Assembly: GCF_030064125.1 (NCBI RefSeq) | Contig: NZ_CP125957.1 | Span: 3,968,001-4,032,000, forward strand | DNA length: 64,000 nt | Source of the DNA: Pseudomonas sp. G2-4 | Lineage (GTDB): Bacteria; Pseudomonadota; Gammaproteobacteria; Pseudomonadales; Pseudomonadaceae | Direction: 5' to 3' | Shown here: positions 41,213 through 50,191 of the stretch, piece after piece | Position numbering within the stretch: the stretch's first letter is position 1 | How the letters are laid out: each line of letters starts with the position of its first letter | Translations under genes and position numbers: made by a program | Notes under the pieces: model-generated | Databases searched by the model: none | What the model was told of the DNA's origin: nothing | The model's input: the letters and a program-made list of their open reading frames with translations, nothing else

Positions 41213-43156
41213 ATGAATATCAAACAGAAGCTGACATGGGCGTTCGCGACCATCGCCTGCCTCCCGGTTATCCTGGTGGCGGTGCTCGTGGTGTTGAACC
41301 TGCGCGACGCCGCCAAAGCCAACTTCCTGGACAGCAGCGGTCGTGAGATTCGCCAGATCGACAATGGCATGAAGCAATTCTTCGACGGCATCAGCCAGAA
41401 CGTTGAATTCTTCGCCAAGGACCCGCGTATTGTCGCTGCCAAAGATCTGAAAAATTACTCCGGTGCCGACGCCGCACAGATTCCCCTGCCTGAGAACAAC
41501 AAGCAGCTTTTAGAGATCTTTGACCGATTCGCCAAAAGCCATCCAACCACGGCCTATCTTTCCGTAGGACTGGCGGATGGCGGCTACGCCAGTTGGCCTG
41601 ACGATCCCAAGATTTCCAACTACGACCCGCGCGTGCGCCCTTGGTACAAAGCTGCCATCGCCTCTCCTGGCAACAACGTACGCACTGATGCCTATTACTG
41701 GGCACCCGATGATGTGTCACTGATTGGCATCGTCCACACGATCTCCGATTCCGCTGGCAAACTGGTGGGCGTGGTGGGCCTGGACGTGTCACTCAAGCAA
41801 CTCACCGAACTGGTCAAGAACATCAAGCTGGGTGAAAGCGGCTACCTGATGCTGGTGGAAGCCAACGGCAACGTCTTGGTGGACGCCGCCGATGCCAAGC
41901 ACAATTTCAAGCCGCTGGCCGACCTGGGTCCCAACTATGCCGAGCTGGCCAAAAGCAGCGATGGCGTGACCCAGATCGAGATCGACGGAGTGCCCTACAT
42001 GGCCAACGTCGTGAGTTCCAAAGGCCTGGGCTGGCGCTTCATCGGCCTGATCAAGCGTGACGAAGTGATGGCCGAGGCCTCGAGCCTGACCTGGTTGATC
42101 GCCGCCATCGCTGCTGCGCTGGCTGTAGTCTTCGCCATCGTCGGTGCCAGTTTCGCCAGCGTGATCGTGCGGCCGATTCGCGGGGTTGCCAATGGCCTGC
42201 AGGAAATCGCCGAAGGTGAAGGTGACCTCACCCGCAAACTCACGGTGCAGGGCAAGGATGAAACCGCCACCCTGGCCAGCTGGTTCAACCAGTTCCTGGG
42301 CATGATCGCGCAACTGGTGCAGCGCATCGGCAGCGCCTCATCCGACCTGCAAAATGCGGCGGCCGACACCAGCGAAGTGGCCCAGAACATGAACGAAGCC
42401 GCCGGGCGCCAGCGTCAGGCTGTGGAGCTGGTGAGCACGGCGTTCAACGAGATGGTCGCCACCGCCAACGAAGTGGCCCGCTCGTGCAGCCAGGCTGCCA
42501 CCAGCGCGGACGAGGGTTACCGCGACGTGCACGACGGGCAACAGCACATCGGCGAAGCCACCGGCAGTGTCCTCAGACTGAGCGAGGACCTGCAAAAGTC
42601 GACCCAGACCATGCAGGCGCTGGAACAGGACAGCAAGAACATCAACACCATCCTCGACACCATTCGCTCGATTGCCGAACAGACCAACCTGCTGGCGCTC
42701 AACGCCGCCATCGAAGCGGCACGTGCCGGCGATCAGGGTCGCGGGTTTGCCGTGGTGGCCGACGAAGTCCGCGCCCTGGCCCGGCGTACCGCCGACTCCA
42801 CGGGCGAGATCGACAGCCTGCTGGGCAACCTTGCGCGGCGTACGCAGGAAGTCACCCTGCAGATGCAGGGCAGCCTGCAAACGTCGCAAACCAGCGTCGA
42901 GCGCATCCAACAGGCCCGCGACAGTTTCGACAAGATCCGCAACTCGGTGGACTCGATCCGCGACCAAAACACCCAGATCGCTACGGCCGCTGAAGAGCAG
43001 CACCAGGTGGCCGAAGACATCAACCGGCACATCGCGCAGATCCATGCCGATGCGCAGTTGGTCGAGGAGTTTGCCCACTCGGCACAGACCGGTTCGGGGC
43101 GTTTGACCGATATTTCCGGGCAACTCAAGGGGTTGGTGGGGCGGTTCAAGTTCTAG
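41213..43156 (+). CDS. Methyl-accepting chemotaxis protein with dCache sensor
   Basis: A 647-residue chemoreceptor. TM1 is near 9-29, followed by a periplasmic double-Cache domain (about 35-282), TM2 near 290-315, HAMP, and the signalling domain with [20 protein letters not shown]. The sensor contains YDPRVRPWY and GLDVSL, resembling the Y/R/W/Y...D pattern known for amino-acid and amine-binding dCache domains. GGGAGAAG precedes the start. Divergent from a GbdR-like regulator and next to betaine-type catabolic genes, it may sense quaternary amines or amino acids; ligand unproven. Confidence 0.9.
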   Translation: MNIKQKLTWAFATIACLPVILVAVLVVLNLRDAAKANFLDSSGREIRQIDNGMKQFFDGISQNVEFFAKDPRIVAAKDLKNYSGADAAQIPLPENNKQLLEIFDRFAKSHPTTAYLSVGLADGGYASWPDDPKISNYDPRVRPWYKAAIASPGNNVRTDAYYWAPDDVSLIGIVHTISDSAGKLVGVVGLDVSLKQLTELVKNIKLGESGYLMLVEANGNVLVDAADAKHNFKPLADLGPNYAELAKSSDGVTQIEIDGVPYMANVVSSKGLGWRFIGLIKRDEVMAEASSLTWLIAAIAAALAVVFAIVGASFASVIVRPIRGVANGLQEIAEGEGDLTRKLTVQGKDETATLASWFNQFLGMIAQLVQRIGSASSDLQNAAADTSEVAQNMNEAAGRQRQAVELVSTAFNEMVATANEVARSCSQAATSADEGYRDVHDGQQHIGEATGSVLRLSEDLQKSTQTMQALEQDSKNINTILDTIRSIAEQTNLLALNAAIEAARAGDQGRGFAVVADEVRALARRTADSTGEIDSLLGNLARRTQEVTLQMQGSLQTSQTSVERIQQARDSFDKIRNSVDSIRDQNTQIATAAEEQHQVAEDINRHIAQIHADAQLVEEFAHSAQTGSGRLTDISGQLKGLVGRFKF

Positions 43157-43206
43157 ATTGTTGCACCTGAGCGGGCCAGGGACGGCTCTCTGCACGTAAT
43201 ATCAAG

Positions 43207-43234
43207 AACGCCGTGACACTCGTCACGGCGTTTT
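43207..43234. terminator. Terminator between chemoreceptor and EamA gene
   Basis: AACGCCGTGAC (43207-43217), loop ACTC, GTCACGGCGTT (43222-43232), then TT. It lies between two convergent gene ends. Confidence 0.85.
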
Positions 43235-43295
43235 CATATCCCCTCAAGTCGTTGAGCACATAACGGCTGGACACGCCTCGGACAGGGTGCGATCC

Positions 43296-44198
43296 CTACC
43301 CTTTTGCCTTCAACGCATACAGACCACCGATCACCACCAACCCTGCCCCCGCTACTGTCCATAGATCAGGCAGTTCGCCGAAGACGAACAGGCCGATGAA
43401 CGTGGCAAACACCAATAGCGTGTAGTTGAAGGGTTGAAGCGTACCGGCCGTTGCATACTTGAGCGCCTGGAGGAGTAAAAGCTGCGCCAGCATGCCTATC
43501 GTGGAAAGCACAACAATCAGGCCCCACTGCTCCGGGCTCGGAGAAACCCATCCTGGCAAGCCTGACAGCGTGATGGCTATCGCCCCGAAGAATCCCATGT
43601 AGAGCATATTTGTCGCGAAGGAATCATCCCGGCTGATTCGTCGGGTCAGCACGCTGAAGATTGCAAAACCCAGGGCCGATAACAGGGGAATCAGCGCGGC
43701 AAGTTCGAAAACACCGGTCCCTGGACGCAGGATCACTAAGGTCCCCATGAAACCGATGGCCGCAGCCACCCATCGACGAATGCCGATGGTCTCGCCCAGG
43801 AATGCTCCCGCCAACGCCAGGGTCATCAGGGGAAAGACCGCATACAAGGCATGCATCTCAGCCATTCCCAGGTAACGCAGCCCCAACCCGAACAAAGCGC
43901 TTTCGCCAACCCCAATCAGCGCCCGGAGGATCTGGAGAACGGGATGCTGGCTTCGACAGGCAACCCGCAGACGTCCTTGATAGACGCTATAGCCAATAGC
44001 AAACGCAAGGAAAACCCAATAGCGCACCATGACGAGCTGCGCGACCGGGAGGTCCTTGACCAGCACCTTGGTGATCCCGTCCTGGCCTGCAAAGAGCAGC
44101 ATTGAAAGCAGGCACAAGATAATGCCGAGTTGGGGCCGCGGGGCATCATGCACGGTGCGCACCGCTACTGGCTTTCTCCATCGGTTTGTTACCGACAT
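43296..44198 (-). CDS. EamA/DMT-family transporter
   Basis: A 300-residue drug/metabolite-type transporter with ten hydrophobic helices in two EamA repeats (for example LGIILCLLSMLLFAGQDGIT and ALIPLLSALGFAIFSVLTRR). Direction and substrate cannot be read from sequence. It is the last gene of a leftward unit with the DddQ-like cupin (28 bases upstream) and the betaine-type binding protein. Export of a product or related solute transport is therefore plausible. Confidence 0.88.
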   Translation of the reverse strand: MSVTNRWRKPVAVRTVHDAPRPQLGIILCLLSMLLFAGQDGITKVLVKDLPVAQLVMVRYWVFLAFAIGYSVYQGRLRVACRSQHPVLQILRALIGVGESALFGLGLRYLGMAEMHALYAVFPLMTLALAGAFLGETIGIRRWVAAAIGFMGTLVILRPGTGVFELAALIPLLSALGFAIFSVLTRRISRDDSFATNMLYMGFFGAIAITLSGLPGWVSPSPEQWGLIVVLSTIGMLAQLLLLQALKYATAGTLQPFNYTLLVFATFIGLFVFGELPDLWTVAGAGLVVIGGLYALKAKG

Positions 44199-44226
44199 AT
44201 CTCAGACTCTGCATGATGGCCCGACG

Positions 44227-44847
44227 CTAGTGAATCAAACCCCACAGCGCCAACAGTGGAACGTGCGTTGATCTCATTGCATGGATACAGGAAGGAGGAT
44301 TGACGACAACGCCCCCTGCTCCGGGACTCCACCAACCCACGTCCTCTCGATACCAGTCGCCAGGGGAAAGAACGAGATAGAACTCAGCCGGAGGATGCTG
44401 GTGGAAGGGATAGCGGGTATCAGGCGCCATGAGTGCCAATCCCAGGGTCAAGGAGGAACATTCAAACAGTCCTCCCGGGCCGGCGATCATGCCATGCCGA
44501 TGCCTTTGTACGAACCTGTCGTCCTGGCCTGCCTGGGCCTGGCGATGGGTCCAGGAGAGATGAGGCAGCAGCGCGCTCAACGCCTCCAGCAGCGCCTCCA
44601 GATGTTCATCGGTTCTGGGCGCGGCGCCGAGTGCCTGGGGCAAATAGGGCTCCAGGAACGCAGGTAATCCACGCGGCGTTTCCAACGGTTTCTTGATAAC
44701 CCATTGGGCCGCGTCCAGAGCGCCCGCATGCGCCTGTATTGAATCCGGCGTGCCATGTGACAGCACGTCATGAAGTGATCGTTGAAGCCGTTGCCCGCTG
44801 TTGATGACATCCGGTTCCAACGACAAATGTTCGCGACTGTTTATCAT
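44227..44847 (-). CDS. DMSP-lyase-family (DddQ-like) cupin protein
   Basis: A cupin of about 206 residues. The metal/catalytic set is H151-x3-E155-x-Y157 in HQHPPAEFYLVLS and H189 in NPPSCIHAM. Known DddQ lyases use His125, Glu129, Tyr131 and His163 (recalled), and the spacing here is identical. DddQ splits dimethylsulfoniopropionate to DMS and acrylate. The W-rich stretch WYREDVGWW lies between the motifs as in the family. The start is uncertain (44847, or 44901 adding 18 low-complexity residues; neither has a good ribosome-binding site). It sits between a betaine-type binding protein and a transporter. Activity on DMSP is inference. Confidence 0.72.
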   Translation of the reverse strand: MINSREHLSLEPDVINSGQRLQRSLHDVLSHGTPDSIQAHAGALDAAQWVIKKPLETPRGLPAFLEPYLPQALGAAPRTDEHLEALLEALSALLPHLSWTHRQAQAGQDDRFVQRHRHGMIAGPGGLFECSSLTLGLALMAPDTRYPFHQHPPAEFYLVLSPGDWYREDVGWWSPGAGGVVVNPPSCIHAMRSTHVPLLALWGLIH

Positions 44848-45001
44848 CGTTTTTGACGCCACTCCTGAGCTGGACGAAGGATATGACAAGCTGCCCGACA
44901 TCCTGCAGCGCCATCAGAGCGCGTGAAGGTTCATCGATACAGCCGGTGCCCTTCACTTTTCGTCAAGGGCGCCCAACTGCAAAACTATAGGAAAGCGGCG
45001 G

Positions 45002-45904
45002 TCATTGCTGAGCGGTTGTCGCGGAGGCGGTTTGACTGCCAAACATGGCCTCGAAGCGGGGCTTGTTGGCGGCGTAGTACTCTGCAACGACCTTGTCGGC
45101 CGAGCTGTCACGGGCAGCGGCCATCAATTTCTCGAGGTCAGCTGGGGGAATCTTGAAGTTGGCGAAGAACCGGGCAACATCAGGATGCTCTGCACTGAAA
45201 CCTTTGCGAGCAATCGCATGGATTTGCTCGGCCCCCCCAAACACCTGCTTCGGATCATCCAGGTAGCGCAGCGGCCATTTGGCGAACATCCAGTGCGGGC
45301 TCCAGGCGTTGACCAGAGCCCATTTGTCACGCTTGAGGTTGCGATCCAGCTCGCTCAGCATTCCGGATTCTGAAGAGGCGACCATCTTGTAGCCATCGAG
45401 TTTATATTCCTTGATGGCCTTTTCCGTGAGCTTATATTGGCCGTTACCCACTTCGGAAGTCAGTATCTTGCCACCCAACTTCTCCCGCACGTCTGGCTTA
45501 TTGAGATCTTCGATGGTGGCGAGTTCACTGCTAGGAATGGAAGTGGGCACCGCCATACCGATTCGCCCCTCATACAGCACGCCGAGGTCTTCAAGCTTGT
45601 CTTGGTATTTGTCATAGAACGACTTGTGCGTGTTCGGCAGCCAGACCATCGGAATCAAATCGATATTGCCGTTAGCCAGGGCCTGGAACTGAATGCCAAT
45701 ATCAGCGAGCACCAATTTTACCGGTTGCTTCAGGTGCTCTCGCAACGCTGTATCTGCCAGCTTTACAGCGATTTCCGTGTCCGACCAATTCACCCAACCA
45801 ATACGGATGGGCGCAGGTTCCTCGGCATGGGCCACCAGGCTGCTGGTGGCCATCGCCAAGCCCGCAAGCCAGCCGATAAAAGTCTTACTGGATAACGTCA
45901 TCAT
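45002..45904 (-). CDS. Orphan glycine-betaine-type ABC substrate-binding protein (OpuAC family)
   Basis: A 300-residue periplasmic binding protein with a signal peptide ending AHA-EEPAP. The ligand-cage aromatic pattern of quaternary-amine binders is visible (IGWVNWSDTE, MVWLPNTHKS, NAWSPHWMF). No permease or ATPase genes are adjacent. In P. aeruginosa the orphan proteins CaiX and BetX work with the core transporter CbcWV encoded elsewhere, and this one probably does likewise. It leads a leftward unit with the DddQ-like cupin and EamA genes. Ligand could be a betaine, carnitine or DMSP. Confidence 0.88.
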   Translation of the reverse strand: MMTLSSKTFIGWLAGLAMATSSLVAHAEEPAPIRIGWVNWSDTEIAVKLADTALREHLKQPVKLVLADIGIQFQALANGNIDLIPMVWLPNTHKSFYDKYQDKLEDLGVLYEGRIGMAVPTSIPSSELATIEDLNKPDVREKLGGKILTSEVGNGQYKLTEKAIKEYKLDGYKMVASSESGMLSELDRNLKRDKWALVNAWSPHWMFAKWPLRYLDDPKQVFGGAEQIHAIARKGFSAEHPDVARFFANFKIPPADLEKLMAAARDSSADKVVAEYYAANKPRFEAMFGSQTASATTAQQ

Positions 45905-46056
45905 GGTGCATCTCCGCGTACTGTATTAATAGTTATTGGCAGGGCAGCAGAAGAATTAAATTCCCATTGGATCTATGTATGGCATGACCGACCGGACAGG
46001 CCGGATCACCCTGTTTCGACTGGATGTTAATCCTGGTTTTTATGCTAAGCAAGGAA

Positions 46057-46065
46057 AATGTACAC
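46057..46065. promoter_or_regulatory. Half-site shared with the TetR operator
   Basis: AATGTACAC at 46057-46065 repeats the nine bases AATGTACAC found at 49974-49982 in the putative TetR operator. It lies about 90 bases ahead of the StcD-like gene. The opposing half (GTGTCTC) is degenerate. Confidence 0.4.
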
Positions 46066-46153
46066 CAGTGTCTCAGTCGTTGACACGTATGAACATTCAA
46101 CATACCGTCATGTCACAACCAAGCCTGATGTTCTGTTCCCGGAGCGCAACACC

Positions 46154-48190
46154 ATGTCCAGCGATCCTCTGCTGCAGCCCTATAAGATCAAGCACCTGAC
46201 CCTCAAAAACCGGATCATGACCACCTCCCATGAGCCCGCGTATCCTGTCGACGGCATGCCGAAGGATCTGTACCGCGCTTACCACGTTGAACGCGCCAAG
46301 GCCGGCGTAGCGCTGACCATGACTGCGGGCTCCGCCGCTGTTTCCCGCGACAGCCCACCGGTGTTCAACAACGTGCTGGCGTACAAGGATGAAGTGGTCA
46401 AATGGATGAAGGACATCACCGACGAGTGCCACGAACACGGCGCGGCGGTGATGATTCAACTGACCCACCTGGGCCGGCGCACGCGCTGGGACAAGGCCGA
46501 CTGGCTGCCGGTGGTATCACCTTCTCATCGCCGTGAAGCGTCTCACCGGTCGTTTCCGAAAAAGATGGAAGACTGGGACATCGATCGCATCATCAAGGAC
46601 TACGTCGATGCCGCCGAACGCATGAAGGCGGCCGGCCTTGATGGCCTGGAGCTGCAGGCTTACGGGCACCTCATGGATCAGTTCTGGTCGCCTTTGACCA
46701 ATGAACTCGACGGCCCCTACGGTGGCTCGCTGGAAAACCGCCTGCGTTTCACTTTTGATGTGTTGCGCGGTATTCGTCAGCGCTGTGGCGAAGATTTCCT
46801 GCTCGGGATTCGCTACACCGGCGACGAGGAGTTACCGGGTGGCTTCGGTGCCAAAGACGGTCTCCAGGTTTCCCACATGCTCAAGGACAGCGGCCTGGTC
46901 GACTTCCTCAACATCGTTCGTGGGCACATTGATACCGATGCCGGCCTTACCGATGTGATTCCGATCCAAGGCATGCGCAACTCGCCGCACCTGGATTTTG
47001 CCGGCGAAATCCGCTCGGCCACCGGTTTCCCGACATTCCATGCGGCCAAGATTCCAGATGTGGCCACGGCTCGCCACGCCATCGCCTCCGGCAAGGTGGA
47101 CATGATCGGCATGACCCGGGCGCACATGACCGATCCGCACATCGTGCGCAAGATCATCGAAAAGCGCGAAGAAGACATCCGTCCCTGCGTCGGCGCCAAC
47201 TACTGCCTGGACCGAATCTATCAGGGCGGCGCTGCGTACTGCATCCACAACGCCGCGACCGGGCGCGAAACCACCATGCCCCACGAAATCCCCAAGGCAC
47301 CGGTCAAGCGCAAGGTGGTGGTGATCGGCACCGGTCCGGCGGGCCTGGAGGCAGCACGAGTCGCCGGTGAACGCGGCCACGACGTCACGGTGTTCGAAGT
47401 GGCCGACCAACCCGGCGGGCAGATCCGCTTGACGGCCCAGAGCGAGCGGCGCCGCGAGATGATCAGCATCATCGATTGGCGCATGGCGCAATGCGAACGG
47501 CTGGGTGTGAAGTTCCACTTCAACACCTGGGCCGAGGCCGAGACGGTACTGGCGCAAGCGCCGGACGTGGTGATCGTCGCCACGGGTGGCTTGCCTCACA
47601 CCGAGGTGCTCAAGCAGGGCAATGAACTGGTGGTTTCCACCTGGGACATCATTTCCGGCGACGTCAAACCCGGCAAGAACGTGCTGATCTTCGACGACGC
47701 AGGCGACCACGCGGCGCTACAGGCTGCCGAGGTCATCGCCAACAGCGGTGCCAAACTGGAGATCGTCACGCCAGACCGGTCGTTTGCGCCCGAGGTGATG
47801 GCGATGAACCTGGTGCCTTACATGCGTAGCCTGCAAGACCTCAACGTCACCTTTACGGTCACCTATCGGGTCGATTCCGTAGAGAAGCGCGAAGGTCAGT
47901 TGGTTGCCAACTTCGGTAGCGATTATGGCCAGGTGCACAAGCAGCGAGTGGTCGATCAGGTCGTGGTCAACCACGGCACCCTCCCCTTGGACGATTTGTA
48001 CTTCGATCTGCGCCCGCATTCGAGCAACAACGGCGCGGTCGAACAACACAATCTGATCGCCGGGAAAACCCAGAATATCGTGACCAACCCTGAGGGCCGC
48101 TTCCAACTGTTCCGGATCGGCGACGCAGTGTCGGCGCGCAACACTCATGCCGCCATCTACGATGCGCTGAGGTTGCTCAAAGACATCTGA
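46154..48190 (+). CDS. StcD/DgcA-like N-methyl demethylase (FMN/4Fe-4S/FAD oxidoreductase)
   Basis: A 678-residue flavoprotein of the trimethylamine-dehydrogenase family, the same length I recall for Sinorhizobium StcD. Residues 1-340 are an FMN TIM barrel of the old-yellow-enzyme type (LTHLGRRTRW, YGGSLENRLRF). The cluster region has C345, C351 and C363 but Ala348 where TMADH has the second cysteine (CVGANYC). A nucleotide fold follows (VIGTGPAGLEAARVAGERG). Relatives oxidatively demethylate N-methylproline or dimethylglycine. GGAG lies nine bases ahead of ATG 46154. It is divergent from the binding protein gene. Substrate not fixed. Confidence 0.88.
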   Translation: MSSDPLLQPYKIKHLTLKNRIMTTSHEPAYPVDGMPKDLYRAYHVERAKAGVALTMTAGSAAVSRDSPPVFNNVLAYKDEVVKWMKDITDECHEHGAAVMIQLTHLGRRTRWDKADWLPVVSPSHRREASHRSFPKKMEDWDIDRIIKDYVDAAERMKAAGLDGLELQAYGHLMDQFWSPLTNELDGPYGGSLENRLRFTFDVLRGIRQRCGEDFLLGIRYTGDEELPGGFGAKDGLQVSHMLKDSGLVDFLNIVRGHIDTDAGLTDVIPIQGMRNSPHLDFAGEIRSATGFPTFHAAKIPDVATARHAIASGKVDMIGMTRAHMTDPHIVRKIIEKREEDIRPCVGANYCLDRIYQGGAAYCIHNAATGRETTMPHEIPKAPVKRKVVVIGTGPAGLEAARVAGERGHDVTVFEVADQPGGQIRLTAQSERRREMISIIDWRMAQCERLGVKFHFNTWAEAETVLAQAPDVVIVATGGLPHTEVLKQGNELVVSTWDIISGDVKPGKNVLIFDDAGDHAALQAAEVIANSGAKLEIVTPDRSFAPEVMAMNLVPYMRSLQDLNVTFTVTYRVDSVEKREGQLVANFGSDYGQVHKQRVVDQVVVNHGTLPLDDLYFDLRPHSSNNGAVEQHNLIAGKTQNIVTNPEGRFQLFRIGDAVSARNTHAAIYDALRLLKDI

Positions 48191-48266
48191 CGCCATGCCC
48201 CTGGTCCTGAGGGATAGGGCCAGGTCCCCATTTAACCTGCCCCGTTCCACTCAAGGCGTTCGGTCA

Positions 48267-48363
48267 CCCGTGGCGAGGGAGCTTGCTCCCGCTGGGCTGC
48301 GCAGCAGACCCCATTTTGTGAGCGCTTCGCGCTCAAGCGGGAGCAAGCTCCCTCGCCACGGGG
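48267..48363. repeat. REP pair (REPIN)
   Basis: CCCGTGGCGAGGGAGCTTGC at 48267 and its inverted copy ending at 48363 pair; the centre AGCGCTTCGCGCT is itself a small hairpin. It lies between two convergent genes. Confidence 0.9.
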
Positions 48364-48442
48364 TTCATCGTGGTATCACTGGCTTCATCGTATTGTCACT
48401 GGGTTCTTGATTCGGCAGGTCTTCGATCCGCCCGGAAGTCGA

Positions 48443-49228
48443 TCAGGCTTGGAGCCCCTTGCGGGCCACCGCCGCCCCTGCTTGCAACGCTCTGCCGATC
48501 TGCTCTTCGAAATGACTGTGGGTCATCGCCTGCAAAGCGGCGGCCGTCACGCCCCGATAAGCCACCAAGGCGTCGATCATCTGCTGAGCGTCATGGCTGA
48601 CCAGTAGCTGGCTGCTGTTGACCACGACGCTCTTCGCGGCAAGCTGTGCGATGTCAGAAGGAATGCCGGCAGCCATCGCCTGATTGGCCAGCGCTGTCAT
48701 CAGCAAGGCAGGAAAAGCCGGACCGGTGCCGGAGAGCGCCGAGAGGTAATCAATAAAGTCCTCTTCCTGAACTTCGGCTGCCGTGCCTACGCATTCGAAC
48801 AGGCGCTGCACGAGGCTTCTCGTTGTCGCCTCTATCGCTCCAGCACAATACCAAGGCGTGAAAGACTGCTCGATTTCCACCGCTGCGTTAGGCATCGCCC
48901 GTACGACCGCCGACGCCGAAGTCTGCGCGAAGATCGTCTGCGCTTTGATCCCGGCCATCAGGGAGATAACCGTTTTGCCAGTCGCCTTGATGTTCAGCCT
49001 GGCGAAATGCTCGGGTCGAACCGCAAGGATCACGATGTCGCTGCGATCCACCAACGCCTGGTTATCCGTCACCAGGCAGGCACCTTGTTGCGCCAGCGGA
49101 TGACTGCCCGAACGGTTGGAAATGACCAAGTTGCCCGTTGGCAACAATGCCTTGGCCAGCACGGCCCTGGCGATCGCGCCACCCAGCCAGCCGGTTCCGC
49201 CGATGATGCCCAGGGTTTCATGACTCAT
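48443..49228 (-). CDS. Pyrroline-5-carboxylate reductase-family protein
   Basis: A 261-residue ProC-family oxidoreductase. The NAD(P) fold begins GIIGGTGWLGGAIARAVL and the dimerisation domain contains LSGTGPAFPALLMTALANQA and a VTAAAL segment like the conserved PGGTT region of true ProC (here YRGVTAA), which is altered. It may reduce a cyclic imine related to proline rather than act as the housekeeping ProC. It overlaps the TetR gene upstream by 11 bases, so the two form an operon. Its place beside a StcD-like demethylase fits proline-betaine or N-methylproline metabolism. Confidence 0.82.
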   Translation of the reverse strand: MSHETLGIIGGTGWLGGAIARAVLAKALLPTGNLVISNRSGSHPLAQQGACLVTDNQALVDRSDIVILAVRPEHFARLNIKATGKTVISLMAGIKAQTIFAQTSASAVVRAMPNAAVEIEQSFTPWYCAGAIEATTRSLVQRLFECVGTAAEVQEEDFIDYLSALSGTGPAFPALLMTALANQAMAAGIPSDIAQLAAKSVVVNSSQLLVSHDAQQMIDALVAYRGVTAAALQAMTHSHFEEQIGRALQAGAAVARKGLQA

Positions 49229-49922
49229 CGGCAGCGCCTTCGAACGTGTCCGTCAAGGGCACGAAAACCCCGGGCTCGATTTCGGCGTAGCCGAACTTGC
49301 CGTAAAAACGATCCAGCTCACGGGGCTTGGGGACTTTCCCGGTGAAAATGCTCACGTAATGGGGAATGCGCTGGAAGCGCACGGTAATCAATTCAGTCGT
49401 ATTCATGGTGATGTAGCCGATCTGGGTCAGGTAGATCGTCCGCGCCCGCGCATCAGCACTCGGGCTGTCGTAGCCAAAGCGCCTGAACATGTTCGCCAGG
49501 GCGGTCATCCGCTGCTCATCCACGGTCGCGACCTCTTGAGCGACCTCAGCCGACTGCAACGCCCAGCTGCGTACCGCGAATTCGAATTGCGAGTCGAACA
49601 GCTGTGGGTTAAGCCAGCACTCGAACACATTCAGGATCGCCTCGGAGATGCTTTCGGCATAGCTTTCGCTTTGACGGATCAAGCCCCCCGTGTTGGTCTC
49701 CCGCCAGCGTGACAGCAAGGCCGCCAGCAGTTGTTCGCGATCCTCGAAGAACCAGTAGAAACTGGTGCGTGACAAGCCCAGGCGCTTGGCGAGCGGCATG
49801 ACCCGGACGGCATCGATACCCGACTCCTTCAGGGCATCATAGGCGGCCTCCAGCCAACCCTCCGGCGACCCACGCCAACCCGTGTCCTGGGCCTTACCAC
49901 GTGCCTTCCCTAACTGGGACAT
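49218..49922 (-). CDS. TetR-family transcriptional regulator
   Basis: A 234-residue TetR regulator. The N-terminal helix-turn-helix reads AVRVMPLAKRLGLSRTSFYW followed by FFEDREQLLAALL. The C-terminal ligand domain is longer than in many TetR proteins. The upstream region carries a near-ideal operator (AATGTAC-N6-GTACATT at 49974-49993), so autoregulation is likely. It is co-transcribed with the ProC-like gene (overlap 11 bases). A half-site ahead of the StcD-like gene suggests a local regulon. Confidence 0.9.
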   Translation of the reverse strand: MSQLGKARGKAQDTGWRGSPEGWLEAAYDALKESGIDAVRVMPLAKRLGLSRTSFYWFFEDREQLLAALLSRWRETNTGGLIRQSESYAESISEAILNVFECWLNPQLFDSQFEFAVRSWALQSAEVAQEVATVDEQRMTALANMFRRFGYDSPSADARARTIYLTQIGYITMNTTELITVRFQRIPHYVSIFTGKVPKPRELDRFYGKFGYAEIEPGVFVPLTDTFEGAADES

Positions 49923-49952
49923 CTCGCTTCACCTTCTCAAAAACGTAGCTTT

Positions 49953-49993
49953 AATGTACGCCCACGAACCTTTAATGTACACGTGAGTACATT
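49953..49993. promoter_or_regulatory. Putative TetR operator with extra half-site
   Basis: AATGTAC (49974-49980) and GTACATT (49987-49993) are perfect inverted arms six bases apart. A third copy AATGTAC at 49953-49959 sits 21 bases, two helical turns, upstream. The site lies 31-71 bases ahead of the TetR start. Confidence 0.7.
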
Positions 49994-50191
49994 TCATTGA
50001 CTTGCATATCCTGACCGAGCACCCTAAAAACTAGACGCCGCCGTCTCTTGATCGGGAAAGCGCTCATGGATGACAACAACGCCTGAACCGAAAGCACAAA
50101 AGAGTGTGTCAGCAAGGTGCGCCTGGATCAACCGCTCCTCCGGCAGACCTCAGTGGCTTGATTGATCCGCCCATAGCTTTGGAACGCACCT

